The notes: a model not told the origin generated them from the letters alone. A stretch of 64,000 bases of DNA from Fidelibacterota bacterium (GCA_002705575.1 PAHI01000007.1:1-64000), one strand, 5' to 3'; numbered from the stretch's first letter, positions 54,091 through 62,954 are shown. A program made the numbers and translations.

Positions 54091-54124
54091 CGGGGGGAAT
54101 TATCCCCCCGGAAAATTTTTTTAA
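54091..54124 (+). terminator. Strong intrinsic terminator after amt
   Basis: CCGGGGGGA (54091-54099) and TCCCCCCGG (54104-54112) form a perfect 9-base-pair, almost pure G:C stem with an ATTA loop, followed by AAAATTTTTTTAATT. A G/C block of this kind stands out sharply from the surrounding A+T-rich DNA. It isolates amt from the downstream winged-helix gene. Confidence 0.92.
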
Positions 54125-54129
54125 TTAAA

Positions 54130-54513
54130 ATGAGTGAAATTAGTATAATAAAAGAAAAAAAGAATAATATTTATTCAAGTTTTTTCTCCGATAATTATGC
54201 TTATAAATTTCTTTTCAAATCTATTTTACATCATGTCATTTCACTAGAAGTTTACGAAAATAGTAAAAATAATGGCATCTCTTTTGAAACTATTTGTTCA
54301 AATATACCTAAATCAATTGGCTCTAGATCTTCAATTCAATCAATATTAAATGAAGCTTTAGAAAACAATATTTTTTTTAAATATCAAAGCAAAAAAGATA
54401 AAAGAATAAAAAACTATTTCTTAGGTGACGATTTTTTATTTATGATAAATAATTGGTTAAAAAAAGAGCAATCTTATTTTAAAAATATTAATGGAAATGG
54501 AGAATTGAAATGA
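54130..54513 (+). CDS. Small winged-helix (MarR-like) protein, unknown target
   Basis: A 127-residue protein from ATG 54130; the frame is open upstream, but that part lies in the terminator. ISFETICSNIPKSIGSRSSI (about residues 49-68) reads as the helix-turn-helix and KYQSKKDKRIKNYFLGDDFL as the wing (about 81-100). The architecture is like the protein at 33440-33826 (similar length, HTH at mid-protein, KxDKR wing), although identity is low. It overlaps the next small gene by 4 bases. Its regulatory targets are unknown; amt is on the other side of a terminator. Confidence 0.65.
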   Translation: MSEISIIKEKKNNIYSSFFSDNYAYKFLFKSILHHVISLEVYENSKNNGISFETICSNIPKSIGSRSSIQSILNEALENNIFFKYQSKKDKRIKNYFLGDDFLFMINNWLKKEQSYFKNINGNGELK

Positions 54514-54701
54514 AAACAACATTAGTAATTTTAGGAAAAAAATATTTATTAAAATATGAAAGAAAGATGCCTGAAAAAGAATTAATAAAAATGAAATCTT
54601 TCATAACAAAAAAAGGAGATAAATTAAGTAAAACTCTAAAATTTAAAATTAAAAAAATTATTGAAAAAGATAAAGAAAGAATTTACGAAATTATTTTATA
54701 A
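54510..54701 (+). CDS. Hypothetical 63-residue basic protein
   Basis: A short Lys-rich protein (MKTTLVILGKKYLLKYERKM...), overlapping the winged-helix gene by 4 bases (ATGA), a good sign of genuine translation. No membrane segment or known motif is seen; the alternating basic/hydrophobic pattern is compatible with a small beta/alpha fold that binds nucleic acid. Its stop is directly adjacent to the convergent yqgE stop. Function unknown. Confidence 0.55.
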   Translation: MKTTLVILGKKYLLKYERKMPEKELIKMKSFITKKGDKLSKTLKFKIKKIIEKDKERIYEIIL

Positions 54702-55253
54702 CTAACAATTTCCTGAATTATAGGATAACTTATTTGTATCAACTCCTAATAAATTATAAGCATCTTTCCATTTATTTCCAACGCTATCATCAAATATAAA
54801 ACTACTATCTGTTTCAAGTGTCATCCAACTATTTGATGCTAACTCAAGTTCGATTTGACCAGGTCCCCATCCAGCATATCCAAGAGCCAATATACTATTT
54901 TTTGGACCATTTCCCTTTGACAGGTCTTCAAAAAATTCTGAAGTACTTGTCAAAGCAATACCCTTTGCTATAGTTAATGTTTCTTTTTGAATAACTTCAT
55001 CTGAATGTAAAACAAAACCTCTTCCACTTTCAACAGGTCCACCATATCTTATATATAGCTTTTTATTTAACAGCGGCTTGTCTATGCCTAGTTGCTCAAG
55101 TAAATCAGGGTATAGATCGTAGTCTATTTTTTTGTTAATTATTATGCCCATTGCCCCATCTTTAGAATGAGCACACATATAAATTACAGTTTTCTCAAAT
55201 CTTTCATCTTGAAGTGAGGGCATTGAAATTAAGAACTGTCCAGTTAAATTCAT
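54702..55253 (-). CDS. YqgE/AlgH family protein (UPF0301)
   Basis: A 183-residue member of the UPF0301 family. The N-terminus LTGQFLISMPSLQDERFEKT (about residues 3-22) and then VIYMCAHSKDGAMGIIINK (about 23-41) are diagnostic. Further blocks are YIRYGGPVESGRGFVLHS and LGYAGWGPGQIELEL. The molecular function remains unknown; it was named AlgH from an alginate regulation phenotype. It is divergent from the thiol-reductase gene with a 53-base A+T-rich promoter gap. Confidence 0.92.
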   Translation of the reverse strand: MNLTGQFLISMPSLQDERFEKTVIYMCAHSKDGAMGIIINKKIDYDLYPDLLEQLGIDKPLLNKKLYIRYGGPVESGRGFVLHSDEVIQKETLTIAKGIALTSTSEFFEDLSKGNGPKNSILALGYAGWGPGQIELELASNSWMTLETDSSFIFDDSVGNKWKDAYNLLGVDTNKLSYNSGNC

Positions 55254-55306
55254 ATAATATATATATTCTTATTATTAACTATATTTCAATAAAGTAATAA
55301 TTTTTT

Positions 55307-57364
55307 ATGAACAGAATTAAAAAAAACATTAAATTTCTACTAATTTCAGTAATATTGAGTTCTGTGTCATTTTATAGCACTCACGTATACGCTTTATCAA
55401 GTGATTGGGTTATAAATGACAAATCTAAAGTTAGACTAATCTCATCCAAAACAAATACAGATAATCTTGATACAATATTACTTGGTTTAGAGTACGAACT
55501 AGAACCTGGGTGGAAAACTTACTGGAAGTCTCCTGGAGGTGGCGGTTTCCCCCAAAAAGTAGTGTGGAATAATTCAGAAAACATCAGTCAAATTGACATT
55601 GAATGGCCAACACCCACTCAATTTGAAATTCTTGGATTAGATTCAATTGGATATTTTGATCGTGTTATTTTTCCCATAGAGATTAAATTAATTGATAAAA
55701 ATAAAACAACAAAAATTATCTTAAATACTAATTATTTAGTTTGCAAGCACATTTGTATTCCAGGTAATGCCAACTTGTATTTAGAAATACCTCCAGGAAT
55801 GGGTGAATACACAAATTTTTTGTATGATATTGAGAAAGCCAAATCCAATGTACCTTTAACTGATTTAAATTTAAGTGCACTTAATAAAGTTGAAGTTTAT
55901 GGAGCCAAGAGCTCACAAACAGTTGAAATAAATGTTATTGCTGACTCACAAAAGAATTTTACAAATACAAATATTTATATTCACACACCATTTGGTTTGC
56001 CAGTATATAATCCAATAATTGAATTTTCTTTTAATTTAAAAAATATTAGTTCAAAATTTAACTTTAATAAAAAACAGTTTAGTGAAGAAAATTTCCCTAT
56101 AGAAATAATAATTAATGATCAAAATCACAATTATAAATTTATAAAAAATATAACTTTAGAAAACTCAATATCAAATACATCAATTAAAGATCCATTATTA
56201 TACATATTAATTATATCTTTATTAGGTGGTTTTATATTAAACCTAATGCCATGTGTCTTTCCTGTTTTATCGATAAAATTGATGTCTGTTTTAAACAATC
56301 AACAGGGAACTATAAGGTTAAGTTTTATTTATACATCAATAGGTATATTATTTTCATTTTTATTATTAGCTACATTCTTTTTTATTCTAAAACAGCTTAA
56401 TTTTTCGGTAGCATGGGGCATGCAATTTCAAGAACCATATTTTTTAATATTTATTTTATTTGTGTTAACTATATTTTCTTTAAACACACTTGGATTATTT
56501 GAAATTAATCTACCATCCTCGATAAAAACATCAAATATTTTTAACCAAGGTAAAAGTTTTTTTGCTAAAAATTTTTTTAATGGATTTTTTGCAACACTCT
56601 TAGCAACTCCTTGTTCTGCACCATTTATAGGTACCGCAATAACCGCAGCATTCACAAAAAATTCATTAACATTGTTCTTAATTTTTATCTCTATGGGTTT
56701 TGGTATGAGTCTTCCATATTTAGTTGTAGTTCTCTTCCCTAGATTGGTGCTTTTCTTACCCAAGCCTGGAAAATGGACAATTTATACTAAATATTTTTTA
56801 TCAATATTACTTATTGGTACCGTAGTATGGATAATAAATATTTTGTTAAATTTTTATAACTTGTATTTTGTACTAATGTTTTTGATAACTGTTACTTTAT
56901 TTTCTATTTCAGTGAAAATTAACTACTTCAAAAATATAATAACTATTTTGTCTGTAATTACATTTTTTTCAATACCATTTTTAAATTTTATTAAATCAGA
57001 AAATATTGTAAAAAATGATGAAAATTGGATAGACTTTTTAGAAACTGATATTCCAAATCTTATAGAAAATGATCAAGTTGTTTTCATCGATATAACAGCA
57101 GACTGGTGTGCAACTTGTCAATTTAATAAAATAAATGTTCTTCAGTCTAAAACAGTTAAAGAAGCATTTAATAAAAATGATATAGTTTTAGTTAGAGCTG
57201 ATTGGACAAGACCAAGTAAAGAAATTGATATTTTTTTAAAAAAATATAATAGATTTGGAATTCCATTAAATGCTTTTTTTTCATCTAAATATCCTGAGGG
57301 TATACTTTTGTCTGAAATATTATCTGAAAAGCAAATCCTAAACTCAATAGAAAAAATTAAATGA
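55307..57364 (+). CDS. DsbD/ScsB-type thiol:disulfide interchange protein
   Basis: A 685-residue membrane electron carrier moving reducing equivalents from cytoplasmic thioredoxin to the periplasm. A signal sequence (about 1-30) precedes a periplasmic domain with LVCKHICIPGNA (Cys pair, about 145-156). The CcdA-like membrane core (about 298-560) has LMPCVFPVLS and LATPCSAPFIGTA (the two membrane Cys). A C-terminal thioredoxin domain (about 570-685) has ADWCATCQ. The N-terminal domain resembles ScsB (WKTYWKSPGGGGFP) rather than classic DsbD. It overlaps the peroxiredoxin gene by 4 bases, suggesting a linked oxidative-stress role. Confidence 0.9.
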   Translation: MNRIKKNIKFLLISVILSSVSFYSTHVYALSSDWVINDKSKVRLISSKTNTDNLDTILLGLEYELEPGWKTYWKSPGGGGFPQKVVWNNSENISQIDIEWPTPTQFEILGLDSIGYFDRVIFPIEIKLIDKNKTTKIILNTNYLVCKHICIPGNANLYLEIPPGMGEYTNFLYDIEKAKSNVPLTDLNLSALNKVEVYGAKSSQTVEINVIADSQKNFTNTNIYIHTPFGLPVYNPIIEFSFNLKNISSKFNFNKKQFSEENFPIEIIINDQNHNYKFIKNITLENSISNTSIKDPLLYILIISLLGGFILNLMPCVFPVLSIKLMSVLNNQQGTIRLSFIYTSIGILFSFLLLATFFFILKQLNFSVAWGMQFQEPYFLIFILFVLTIFSLNTLGLFEINLPSSIKTSNIFNQGKSFFAKNFFNGFFATLLATPCSAPFIGTAITAAFTKNSLTLFLIFISMGFGMSLPYLVVVLFPRLVLFLPKPGKWTIYTKYFLSILLIGTVVWIINILLNFYNLYFVLMFLITVTLFSISVKINYFKNIITILSVITFFSIPFLNFIKSENIVKNDENWIDFLETDIPNLIENDQVVFIDITADWCATCQFNKINVLQSKTVKEAFNKNDIVLVRADWTRPSKEIDIFLKKYNRFGIPLNAFFSSKYPEGILLSEILSEKQILNSIEKIK

Positions 57365-57831
57365 TAAAAAATATACCAGATATCAAAGTGCCAATAATTA
57401 CAGATGGAGTTTCCAACGTTTTGTCATTGAAAGTTGAATTTAAGAATAAAAGACTAATATTATTTGGTGTCCCCGGCGCATTTACGCCTACTTGTTCTGA
57501 AAAACATCTTCCAGGATATATTAAGCTTTATGATTCATTCAAAAAAAAAAATATAGATGAAATATATTGTCTATCTGTAAATGATCATTATGTTATGAAA
57601 TCTTGGTTAATCAGTTATTCTGAAGATCATCACATTAAAGGTATTGCAGATGGTAATGCTGAAATTTCAAAATTTTATAATTTAATAATTGATAAATCAA
57701 AAAATTTTATGGGTTATCGCTGTACCCGTTTTGCGATGTTTATAGAAAATAACCAACTTAAATCTCTTAAAATTGAAGAACCTGGTGAATTAAAAGTAAG
57801 CAGTGCTGAAAATATGATTTTAGAAATTTAA
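57361..57831 (+). CDS. Peroxiredoxin of the Prx5/type II family
   Basis: A 156-residue thiol peroxidase. The peroxidatic Cys is in GVPGAFTPTCSEKHLPGY (about residues 38-55), the Prx5-type motif. The usual second conserved Arg region is TRFAMFIENN. It overlaps the thiol-reductase gene by 4 bases, which may provide or share reducing power. It probably detoxifies hydrogen or alkyl peroxides. It is convergent with the enolase-like gene 11 bases away. Confidence 0.9.
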   Translation: MIKNIPDIKVPIITDGVSNVLSLKVEFKNKRLILFGVPGAFTPTCSEKHLPGYIKLYDSFKKKNIDEIYCLSVNDHYVMKSWLISYSEDHHIKGIADGNAEISKFYNLIIDKSKNFMGYRCTRFAMFIENNQLKSLKIEEPGELKVSSAENMILEI

Positions 57832-57842
57832 TTATTTTATTA

Positions 57843-59078
57843 CTATAATTTTTCTTCAATTCGAACTAATTCATTCCATTTTGATGTTCTTTCGCTTCTT
57901 GAAAACGATCCTACTTTAATCATGTCTACATCCCATGCTACAGCAAACTGACTTAAGAAAACATCTTCAGTGTCTCCAGATCTAGCTGAGAGAATTGTTT
58001 GTATATTATTTTTTTTAGCTAAATCAATGGTATCCAAAGTTTCAGAAATTGTTCCACACTGATTTATTTTTACTATAATTCCATCAACGCATTTATTTTC
58101 CATGGCCTTTGATAATAGATTATAATTTGAACAAACAAGATCATCCCCGATTATTTTTACAGATTTTGTATGTTGTTTTTTTAATAATGCAAAAGAATCA
58201 AAATCTTCTTCATAAAATGGATCTTCTATCAAACTAACATTGAACTCATTAACTAATGTACTTAAAATATTACCTAACTCTATCTTATCAATCTTATCAT
58301 TATATAAATTATATTTACTTCCATTATAGAAATTTGATGCAGCAACATCTATTGAAATTCCTAAATCTTTATTTGGATTTAACTGACTTTTTAAGATACC
58401 TTCATTAATGATTTCACAAATATCAAATTGATCAAGTTTATTTGGAAAAAAACCACCTTCATCACAATAGCCAAAAAAATTATTATTTTTATTTAGTATT
58501 TTCTTTGTATAATTAAATATATCATAGACTGAACCTAGGAATTCTTCGTAAGAAAAATTATTTATTGGATATATCAGAAAATCTTGGAAACTATTTTGAT
58601 TTCCAGAATGAGCACCACCACCAAAAATTTGAATTTCAGGTTTTGGTATTTTTAGTCTATCTGATTTAGCATAAAATCTAAATGCTGGAGTTTTATTTAA
58701 ATTTGAAGCACATAAGTAATTTGCTATTGAAAGAGAGGTGCTTACGTTTCCACCAATTCTTTTTTTTTGATTTGTTTGATCATAGTTATTAAGTATTTTA
58801 TCAAAACCTTCTTGGTCTTCACATGATAAACCTATTAGTAAGCTTGCTATTTCATTATTGATTAATTCCAATCCTTTCTTAACATCCTTACCGTTATATC
58901 TTTTATCTTTATCTCTTATTTCGATAGCCTCATTTTTACCAGTAGAAGCACCTGACGGACTAATTGCACGACCATGTGCGCCACTTTTTGTAATTATCTC
59001 TGTTTCTATTGCAGGATTACCTCTAGAGTCAAATACTCTTCTTGATAAAACTTTTTCTATTATTGAACTATCCTTCAT
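57843..59078 (-). CDS. Divergent enolase paralogue (active-site substitutions)
   Basis: A 411-residue enolase-superfamily protein. Metal ligands are kept: SIDVAASNFY (Asp), SLIEDPFYEED (Glu), GDDLVCSN (Asp). The catalytic Lys in VKINQCGT, the DEGGF Glu and the GGAHSGN His are also kept. Two conserved positions differ: the loop SHRSGETED reads SARSGDTED (His to Ala, Glu to Asp), and the second-loop Glu (IQEF) is Asp in FQDFL. The C-terminal GSFSRSERTSKWNELVRIEE is enolase-like. It overlaps an APH-type kinase gene by 11 bases and is downstream of an ABC importer, unlike a glycolytic eno. It probably dehydrates a related phosphorylated hydroxy acid. It could still be the cell's only enolase. Confidence 0.82.
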   Translation of the reverse strand: MKDSSIIEKVLSRRVFDSRGNPAIETEIITKSGAHGRAISPSGASTGKNEAIEIRDKDKRYNGKDVKKGLELINNEIASLLIGLSCEDQEGFDKILNNYDQTNQKKRIGGNVSTSLSIANYLCASNLNKTPAFRFYAKSDRLKIPKPEIQIFGGGAHSGNQNSFQDFLIYPINNFSYEEFLGSVYDIFNYTKKILNKNNNFFGYCDEGGFFPNKLDQFDICEIINEGILKSQLNPNKDLGISIDVAASNFYNGSKYNLYNDKIDKIELGNILSTLVNEFNVSLIEDPFYEEDFDSFALLKKQHTKSVKIIGDDLVCSNYNLLSKAMENKCVDGIIVKINQCGTISETLDTIDLAKKNNIQTILSARSGDTEDVFLSQFAVAWDVDMIKVGSFSRSERTSKWNELVRIEEKL

Positions 59079-60039
59079 TAATTATTCCTATAATATCATT
59101 CAAATTATTTATTTTTCTTTCTAATAGTAAGAATGATTTGTTTCTAATAGTATTTTTAATTTTTTTTGATTTAATATACTCAACTGGTGATTTTCCATCT
59201 ATTCTTGCAAGCATCATTATTGGCGTCATTTTAATAATTCTATTTATGTATAGTTTATAATTTTTAGCATTAAGATTTTTTAGATATTCTTGATAAAAGG
59301 TTATGTAAGATTTAACAAATTCTTTTGACTTATCCTTTATAATTATACTTTTAATAAGTAAATGATTTGAAAAAAAAACCAAGTCAAAAACTGGGTCTCC
59401 AAAATTACAACATTCCGCATCTAAATATATAATTTTATTTTTTCCAATAAGTATATTTTTTGGACTAAAATCTCCATGAACTAATGTACTTGAATTTTCA
59501 AAATAATTTTTATTTATATTTTTAATATACTTTTTGTATTTAGGATAAATTCTTCCTACTTCATTGAAATAGGGATCTAATCGTAAATCATAAAAATTAT
59601 TATTATTGCCATCAAAAATTTTTTTAGTTTTTAAATTTTTACTGTTTGAATGTATTTTATAAAGATGTTTACTAATTAAATTTATAGTTTTTATATTTAC
59701 TACTTTATTAAAATATAATTGTTTAAGTGTTTTATATTTAGAATCATTTAGATATTCCATTACAATATATTTTTTTTTATTATCAAACTCAAAAGTTTTG
59801 GGAATATTTCTACTTATAATTTTTTTGCAATGTTTTAGCCATAAATATTCATATTTAATGCGATTAGTATTAACGATCCAATTTTTTTTAACTAAAAGTT
59901 TTTTAAGTGATCTTTTAATACAATAATCACTTTTATTTGTTTTCACATAATATACTTCAGAAGATACTCCACCTTCAAGTCTTTTATATTTAATAATTTT
60001 TTCTTGATTAATTGATTCTAGCCAAAAGGCTTTTTGCAT
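59068..60039 (-). CDS. APH/choline-kinase-fold small-molecule phosphotransferase
   Basis: A 323-residue kinase of the aminoglycoside phosphotransferase superfamily. The catalytic loop is LVHGDFSPKNILIG (about residues 186-199; Asp and Asn conserved). The metal-binding block is YLDAECCNFGDPVFDLVFF (about 206-224). The N-terminal Gly-rich loop is RLEGGVSSEVYYV. The natural substrate of such kinases is usually a small alcohol (choline, methylthioribose, homoserine). Here it lies between a CUT2 permease gene (2 bases upstream) and the enolase paralogue (11-base overlap), so the imported sugar or polyol is the probable substrate. Unusually Asn/Lys-rich. Confidence 0.82.
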   Translation of the reverse strand: MQKAFWLESINQEKIIKYKRLEGGVSSEVYYVKTNKSDYCIKRSLKKLLVKKNWIVNTNRIKYEYLWLKHCKKIISRNIPKTFEFDNKKKYIVMEYLNDSKYKTLKQLYFNKVVNIKTINLISKHLYKIHSNSKNLKTKKIFDGNNNNFYDLRLDPYFNEVGRIYPKYKKYIKNINKNYFENSSTLVHGDFSPKNILIGKNKIIYLDAECCNFGDPVFDLVFFSNHLLIKSIIIKDKSKEFVKSYITFYQEYLKNLNAKNYKLYINRIIKMTPIMMLARIDGKSPVEYIKSKKIKNTIRNKSFLLLERKINNLNDIIGIINEG

Positions 60040-60040
60040 T

Positions 60041-61018
60041 TTAGGTTTTTCTTTTTTGAATTATTGCATAAATCGTTACTGCTATAGTAATCATAACACC
60101 GTTAATAAATTGTACATAAAAGCCTGATAAGCCTAAAGCAACTATTCCTGATTCAAGAGAACCTATTATTAACACACCTATAAAAGTACCATAAACTGTT
60201 CCCTTTCCTCCAAAAACTGAAGTACCTCCAACAAAAACAGCTGCTAATGTAGTTAGCATTAAACCTGATCCTTGTGTTGGCCAGAAATAAAGCATTTCAT
60301 ACATTGTAAATATTCCAGCAAGAGCTGAGAAAAATCCTAGCTGCACAAAAGCAATTATTTTTACTCTATCAACATCTATACCCATCATTTGAGCACTTGC
60401 TTTATTATCTCCAACAAAGTGAATATGATTACCAAATTTATGGTAACGATAAATCCATTGCATTAATCCAGTTAAAACTAAAAACCAAATAAATTGAGCT
60501 GGTATAAGATTAAATAACTTATCAACGAATATCATATGATGCCATGTTCCATCAGCCTGCTCAACAATTGCTATACCGCTTCCTTGAGAGATAACGTTTA
60601 CTAAACCTCTCCAGAAATATAGAGTTCCAATAGTGGCTACAATAGAAGGTATACCAATTTTAGTTACAAGAAGCCCATTCACCAACCCAGCAAACATACC
60701 AAGTGAAGTCGCTAAAGCAAATGATATAAAAAAATTACCATCTGTAGAAGTTAAGACCATACCAAAAGTCAGAGAAGTAATTCCAACAATGGATGGAAAA
60801 GATAAATCTATTTCACCTAATGTTACAACAAAGGTTGCTGAAATCGCAATAATACCAAAGAAAGGCATTGATTGCATGAATGCTCTATATATTGGAAACC
60901 TTGTAAATACATGAGTTGCACCAAAAAAATAAATTAAAAAAAGCACAATAGCAATTATTGTAATACTAATTTCTAATCTATGTGTCTTAACAAAATAACT
61001 ATTAAAAATACTACTCAT
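60041..61018 (-). CDS. CUT2-type ABC sugar transporter permease
   Basis: A 325-residue RbsC-like permease with eight to ten hydrophobic segments. Family hallmarks are GEIDLSFPSIVGIT (about 68-81), GLVNGLLVTKIGIPSIVATIGTLY (in parts NGLLVTKIGIPSIV), GTSVFGGKGTVYGTFIGVL (about 268-286) and the C-terminal helix. It works with the ATPase 2 bases upstream and the binding protein further upstream. Only one permease gene is present, so it probably acts as a homodimer. The kinase gene follows 1 base after the stop. Confidence 0.92.
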   Translation of the reverse strand: MSSIFNSYFVKTHRLEISITIIAIVLFLIYFFGATHVFTRFPIYRAFMQSMPFFGIIAISATFVVTLGEIDLSFPSIVGITSLTFGMVLTSTDGNFFISFALATSLGMFAGLVNGLLVTKIGIPSIVATIGTLYFWRGLVNVISQGSGIAIVEQADGTWHHMIFVDKLFNLIPAQFIWFLVLTGLMQWIYRYHKFGNHIHFVGDNKASAQMMGIDVDRVKIIAFVQLGFFSALAGIFTMYEMLYFWPTQGSGLMLTTLAAVFVGGTSVFGGKGTVYGTFIGVLIIGSLESGIVALGLSGFYVQFINGVMITIAVTIYAIIQKRKT

Positions 61019-61020
61019 TT

Positions 61021-61785
61021 TTAATTAATCTTAATTTTTCCTGAGTCATGTAATTGTATCATTTTTTGAACTAATTCTTCTCTTGATATTTGATCTTTTA
61101 AAAATTCACCTACAACTTCACCTCTGTCTAAAATTATAAAACGATCTGCTGCCCCATATACATGAATTATATTATGATCGATAAAAATAGCTGATTTATT
61201 TTCGTTTTTCAATCCTTTGACAAAGTTTAGAACCTTTTCAGTTTCCTGAATTGATAAACCCATTGTTGGTTCATCTAATACAATTAGATCAGAATTAAAA
61301 TATAATGATCTTCCAAATGCTACACCTTGTTTTTCACCACCTGATAAACCCATTACTTGGGAGTCAACCGTTATTGCTTTAGAGGTAAAACCAATATAAT
61401 CTCTTAATATTCTTTCTGCCTCTTTTCTTTGTTGTTTAATTTTTAAAAAACCCAGTGAATTAGTAATTTCTCTTCCAGCAAAGATATTTCTATAAAGTTC
61501 TTGCTGATCACACAATGCTCTTTCCTGATATACTGCTTCAATTCCCATTTTTCTAGATTGTGCAACAGATTTGATTTTAACTTCACTATCTTTGAAAAAA
61601 ATTTTACCTGAATTTGGTGTATGCACTCCTGTAATAACTTTAATAAGAGTTGATTTACCTGCACCATTATCACCTATTAGAGCAACAACTTCACCTTTAT
61701 TGATTGTAATATTTACATCTTTAAGAACTTCGACATTACCAAAGTTTTTATAAATATTTTCTAATTTTAAAAGTTGTTCAGACAT
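61021..61785 (-). CDS. CUT2-type ABC transporter ATPase (single-domain)
   Basis: About 254 residues from ATG 61785; the upstream in-frame ATG at 61797 lies in the intercistronic hairpin. Walker A GDNGAGKST (about 38-46), signature LSGGEKQGVAFGRS (Gln-Gly in place of Gln-Arg), Walker B LIVLDEPTMGLS, H-loop IFIDHNIIHV. RbsA-type CUT2 ATPases usually have two domains (about 500 residues); this is the shorter FrcA-like form, so two copies must associate. It lies between the binding-protein and permease genes. Confidence 0.92.
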   Translation of the reverse strand: MSEQLLKLENIYKNFGNVEVLKDVNITINKGEVVALIGDNGAGKSTLIKVITGVHTPNSGKIFFKDSEVKIKSVAQSRKMGIEAVYQERALCDQQELYRNIFAGREITNSLGFLKIKQQRKEAERILRDYIGFTSKAITVDSQVMGLSGGEKQGVAFGRSLYFNSDLIVLDEPTMGLSIQETEKVLNFVKGLKNENKSAIFIDHNIIHVYGAADRFIILDRGEVVGEFLKDQISREELVQKMIQLHDSGKIKIN

Positions 61786-61792
61786 AAAATAT

Positions 61793-61819
61793 TTCAAGCC
61801 TGCTTATAGCAGGCTTGAA
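61793..61819 (-). terminator. Intercistronic stem-loop after the CUT2 binding-protein gene
   Basis: TTCAAGCCTGC (61793-61803) pairs perfectly with GCAGGCTTGAA (61809-61819) around TTATA, giving an 11-base-pair stem. On the minus strand it follows the binding-protein stop (61829) and is followed by ATATTTTATG leading into the ATPase gene. It probably gives partial termination or mRNA 3'-end protection so that the binding protein exceeds the membrane components. An unrelated hairpin occupies the same place in the CUT1 operon at 31816-31845. Confidence 0.85.
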
Positions 61820-61828
61820 TAATTATAT

Positions 61829-62809
61829 TTATCTTATTTGAACTGCTGCTAATGGAGCAATTGCTTCAACATTATCTGCAGTAACAAAAGCCGCACCAGT
61901 ATCCATAGCAAGTCCAGCCATTCCATATTTTGTACTTAAGAAAAGTTGTACAATTGGAATGTATCCTTGAATGAATGGTTGTTGATCAATTACTACATCA
62001 ATATATCCAGAATTTATTCCATCAACTATTGGGGCAGACAAGTCAAAACCTGCACCACATACTTCTTCTGTACCATGTCCAGCTGCTTTCATATACGTTG
62101 GCAAACTTGCAGTTAGACCACCATGATCTGTAATTGCCATTTTTATATCAGGATTAGCACTATAAGTCGCAACATACATTGGCGTACCTTGAGCAGCATC
62201 AGAGTTTACGTTATCAGGTATTTCCTGATAAACTACCTCAACACCCATGTCTTCAACACCAGCTATTGCACCTTTAGTTCTTTCACCTCTATTAGGCATA
62301 CTTGCAAGACCCCATATAAATGCTTTATCTCCAGCTTGTAATCCACAAACTTCTACAGCTTTTTTACCAAGGTTATATCCAGCATCAAAAAGGTCAGCAC
62401 CAGCATAACCAAAACCTTCTGTTTTGTATTCTGTTTCTAAATCAGGTAGCGGTGTATTCATTGTAGTAATTACAATTCCCATTTCCCTTGCTTCTTTAAT
62501 GATTGGTCTCATAGCCTCGTCACCTGGAAAACCATATATAGCAATGCCATCTGGCTGAAGCGCAACAGCTTCTTTAAATTGTTTAATCATGATTTCAGAG
62601 TTCCATTGCGACCAGTAGTAATCTACATCACAACCAGTATGTTCTGCTGCAGCTACTGCACCATTATAAACAATAGTTCCAAATGGTCCACCTTCAGGTC
62701 CACCTGGAAAGAATATAAACTTTTTGTCGCAAGAGTAATCATTTTTCGCAAATGCCGAGCCAGCTGTTAAAGCGAAGCATACAGCAATAAATGCTAATAA
62801 TTTTTTCAT
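61829..62809 (-). CDS. CUT2-type periplasmic sugar-binding protein
   Basis: A 326-residue RbsB-like binding protein. The signal peptide (MKKLLAFIAVCFALTAGSAFA) is cleaved near residue 21. KKFIFFPGGPEGGPFG marks the first strand and loop, and the domain 1/2 hinges follow the periplasmic-binding-protein type I fold (for example GYAGADLFDAGYNLGKK). Start preceded by GGGGGAATA. The ligand is unknown; the linked kinase, enolase-like dehydratase and divergent PanB-like protein define the likely catabolic unit. Divergent promoter region of 145 bases to the PanB-like gene. Confidence 0.9.
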   Translation of the reverse strand: MKKLLAFIAVCFALTAGSAFAKNDYSCDKKFIFFPGGPEGGPFGTIVYNGAVAAAEHTGCDVDYYWSQWNSEIMIKQFKEAVALQPDGIAIYGFPGDEAMRPIIKEAREMGIVITTMNTPLPDLETEYKTEGFGYAGADLFDAGYNLGKKAVEVCGLQAGDKAFIWGLASMPNRGERTKGAIAGVEDMGVEVVYQEIPDNVNSDAAQGTPMYVATYSANPDIKMAITDHGGLTASLPTYMKAAGHGTEEVCGAGFDLSAPIVDGINSGYIDVVIDQQPFIQGYIPIVQLFLSTKYGMAGLAMDTGAAFVTADNVEAIAPLAAVQIR

Positions 62810-62954
62810 TATTCCCCCAATAATTTATTAATATTGATAATTTATAAGTAAAAAAATAAATATTACAAACTTAAATTATAATAACTTTTGTAAAACTGGT
62901 ATCTTGAATATTTATTAATTTAGAATTATTATAAAGTCTTAAAAAATTAGAAAT

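Noticed and set aside
54076..54129. Upstream extension of the winged-helix gene to 54076
   Set aside because: These codons lie inside the amt terminator hairpin; ATG 54130 begins a clean helical domain.
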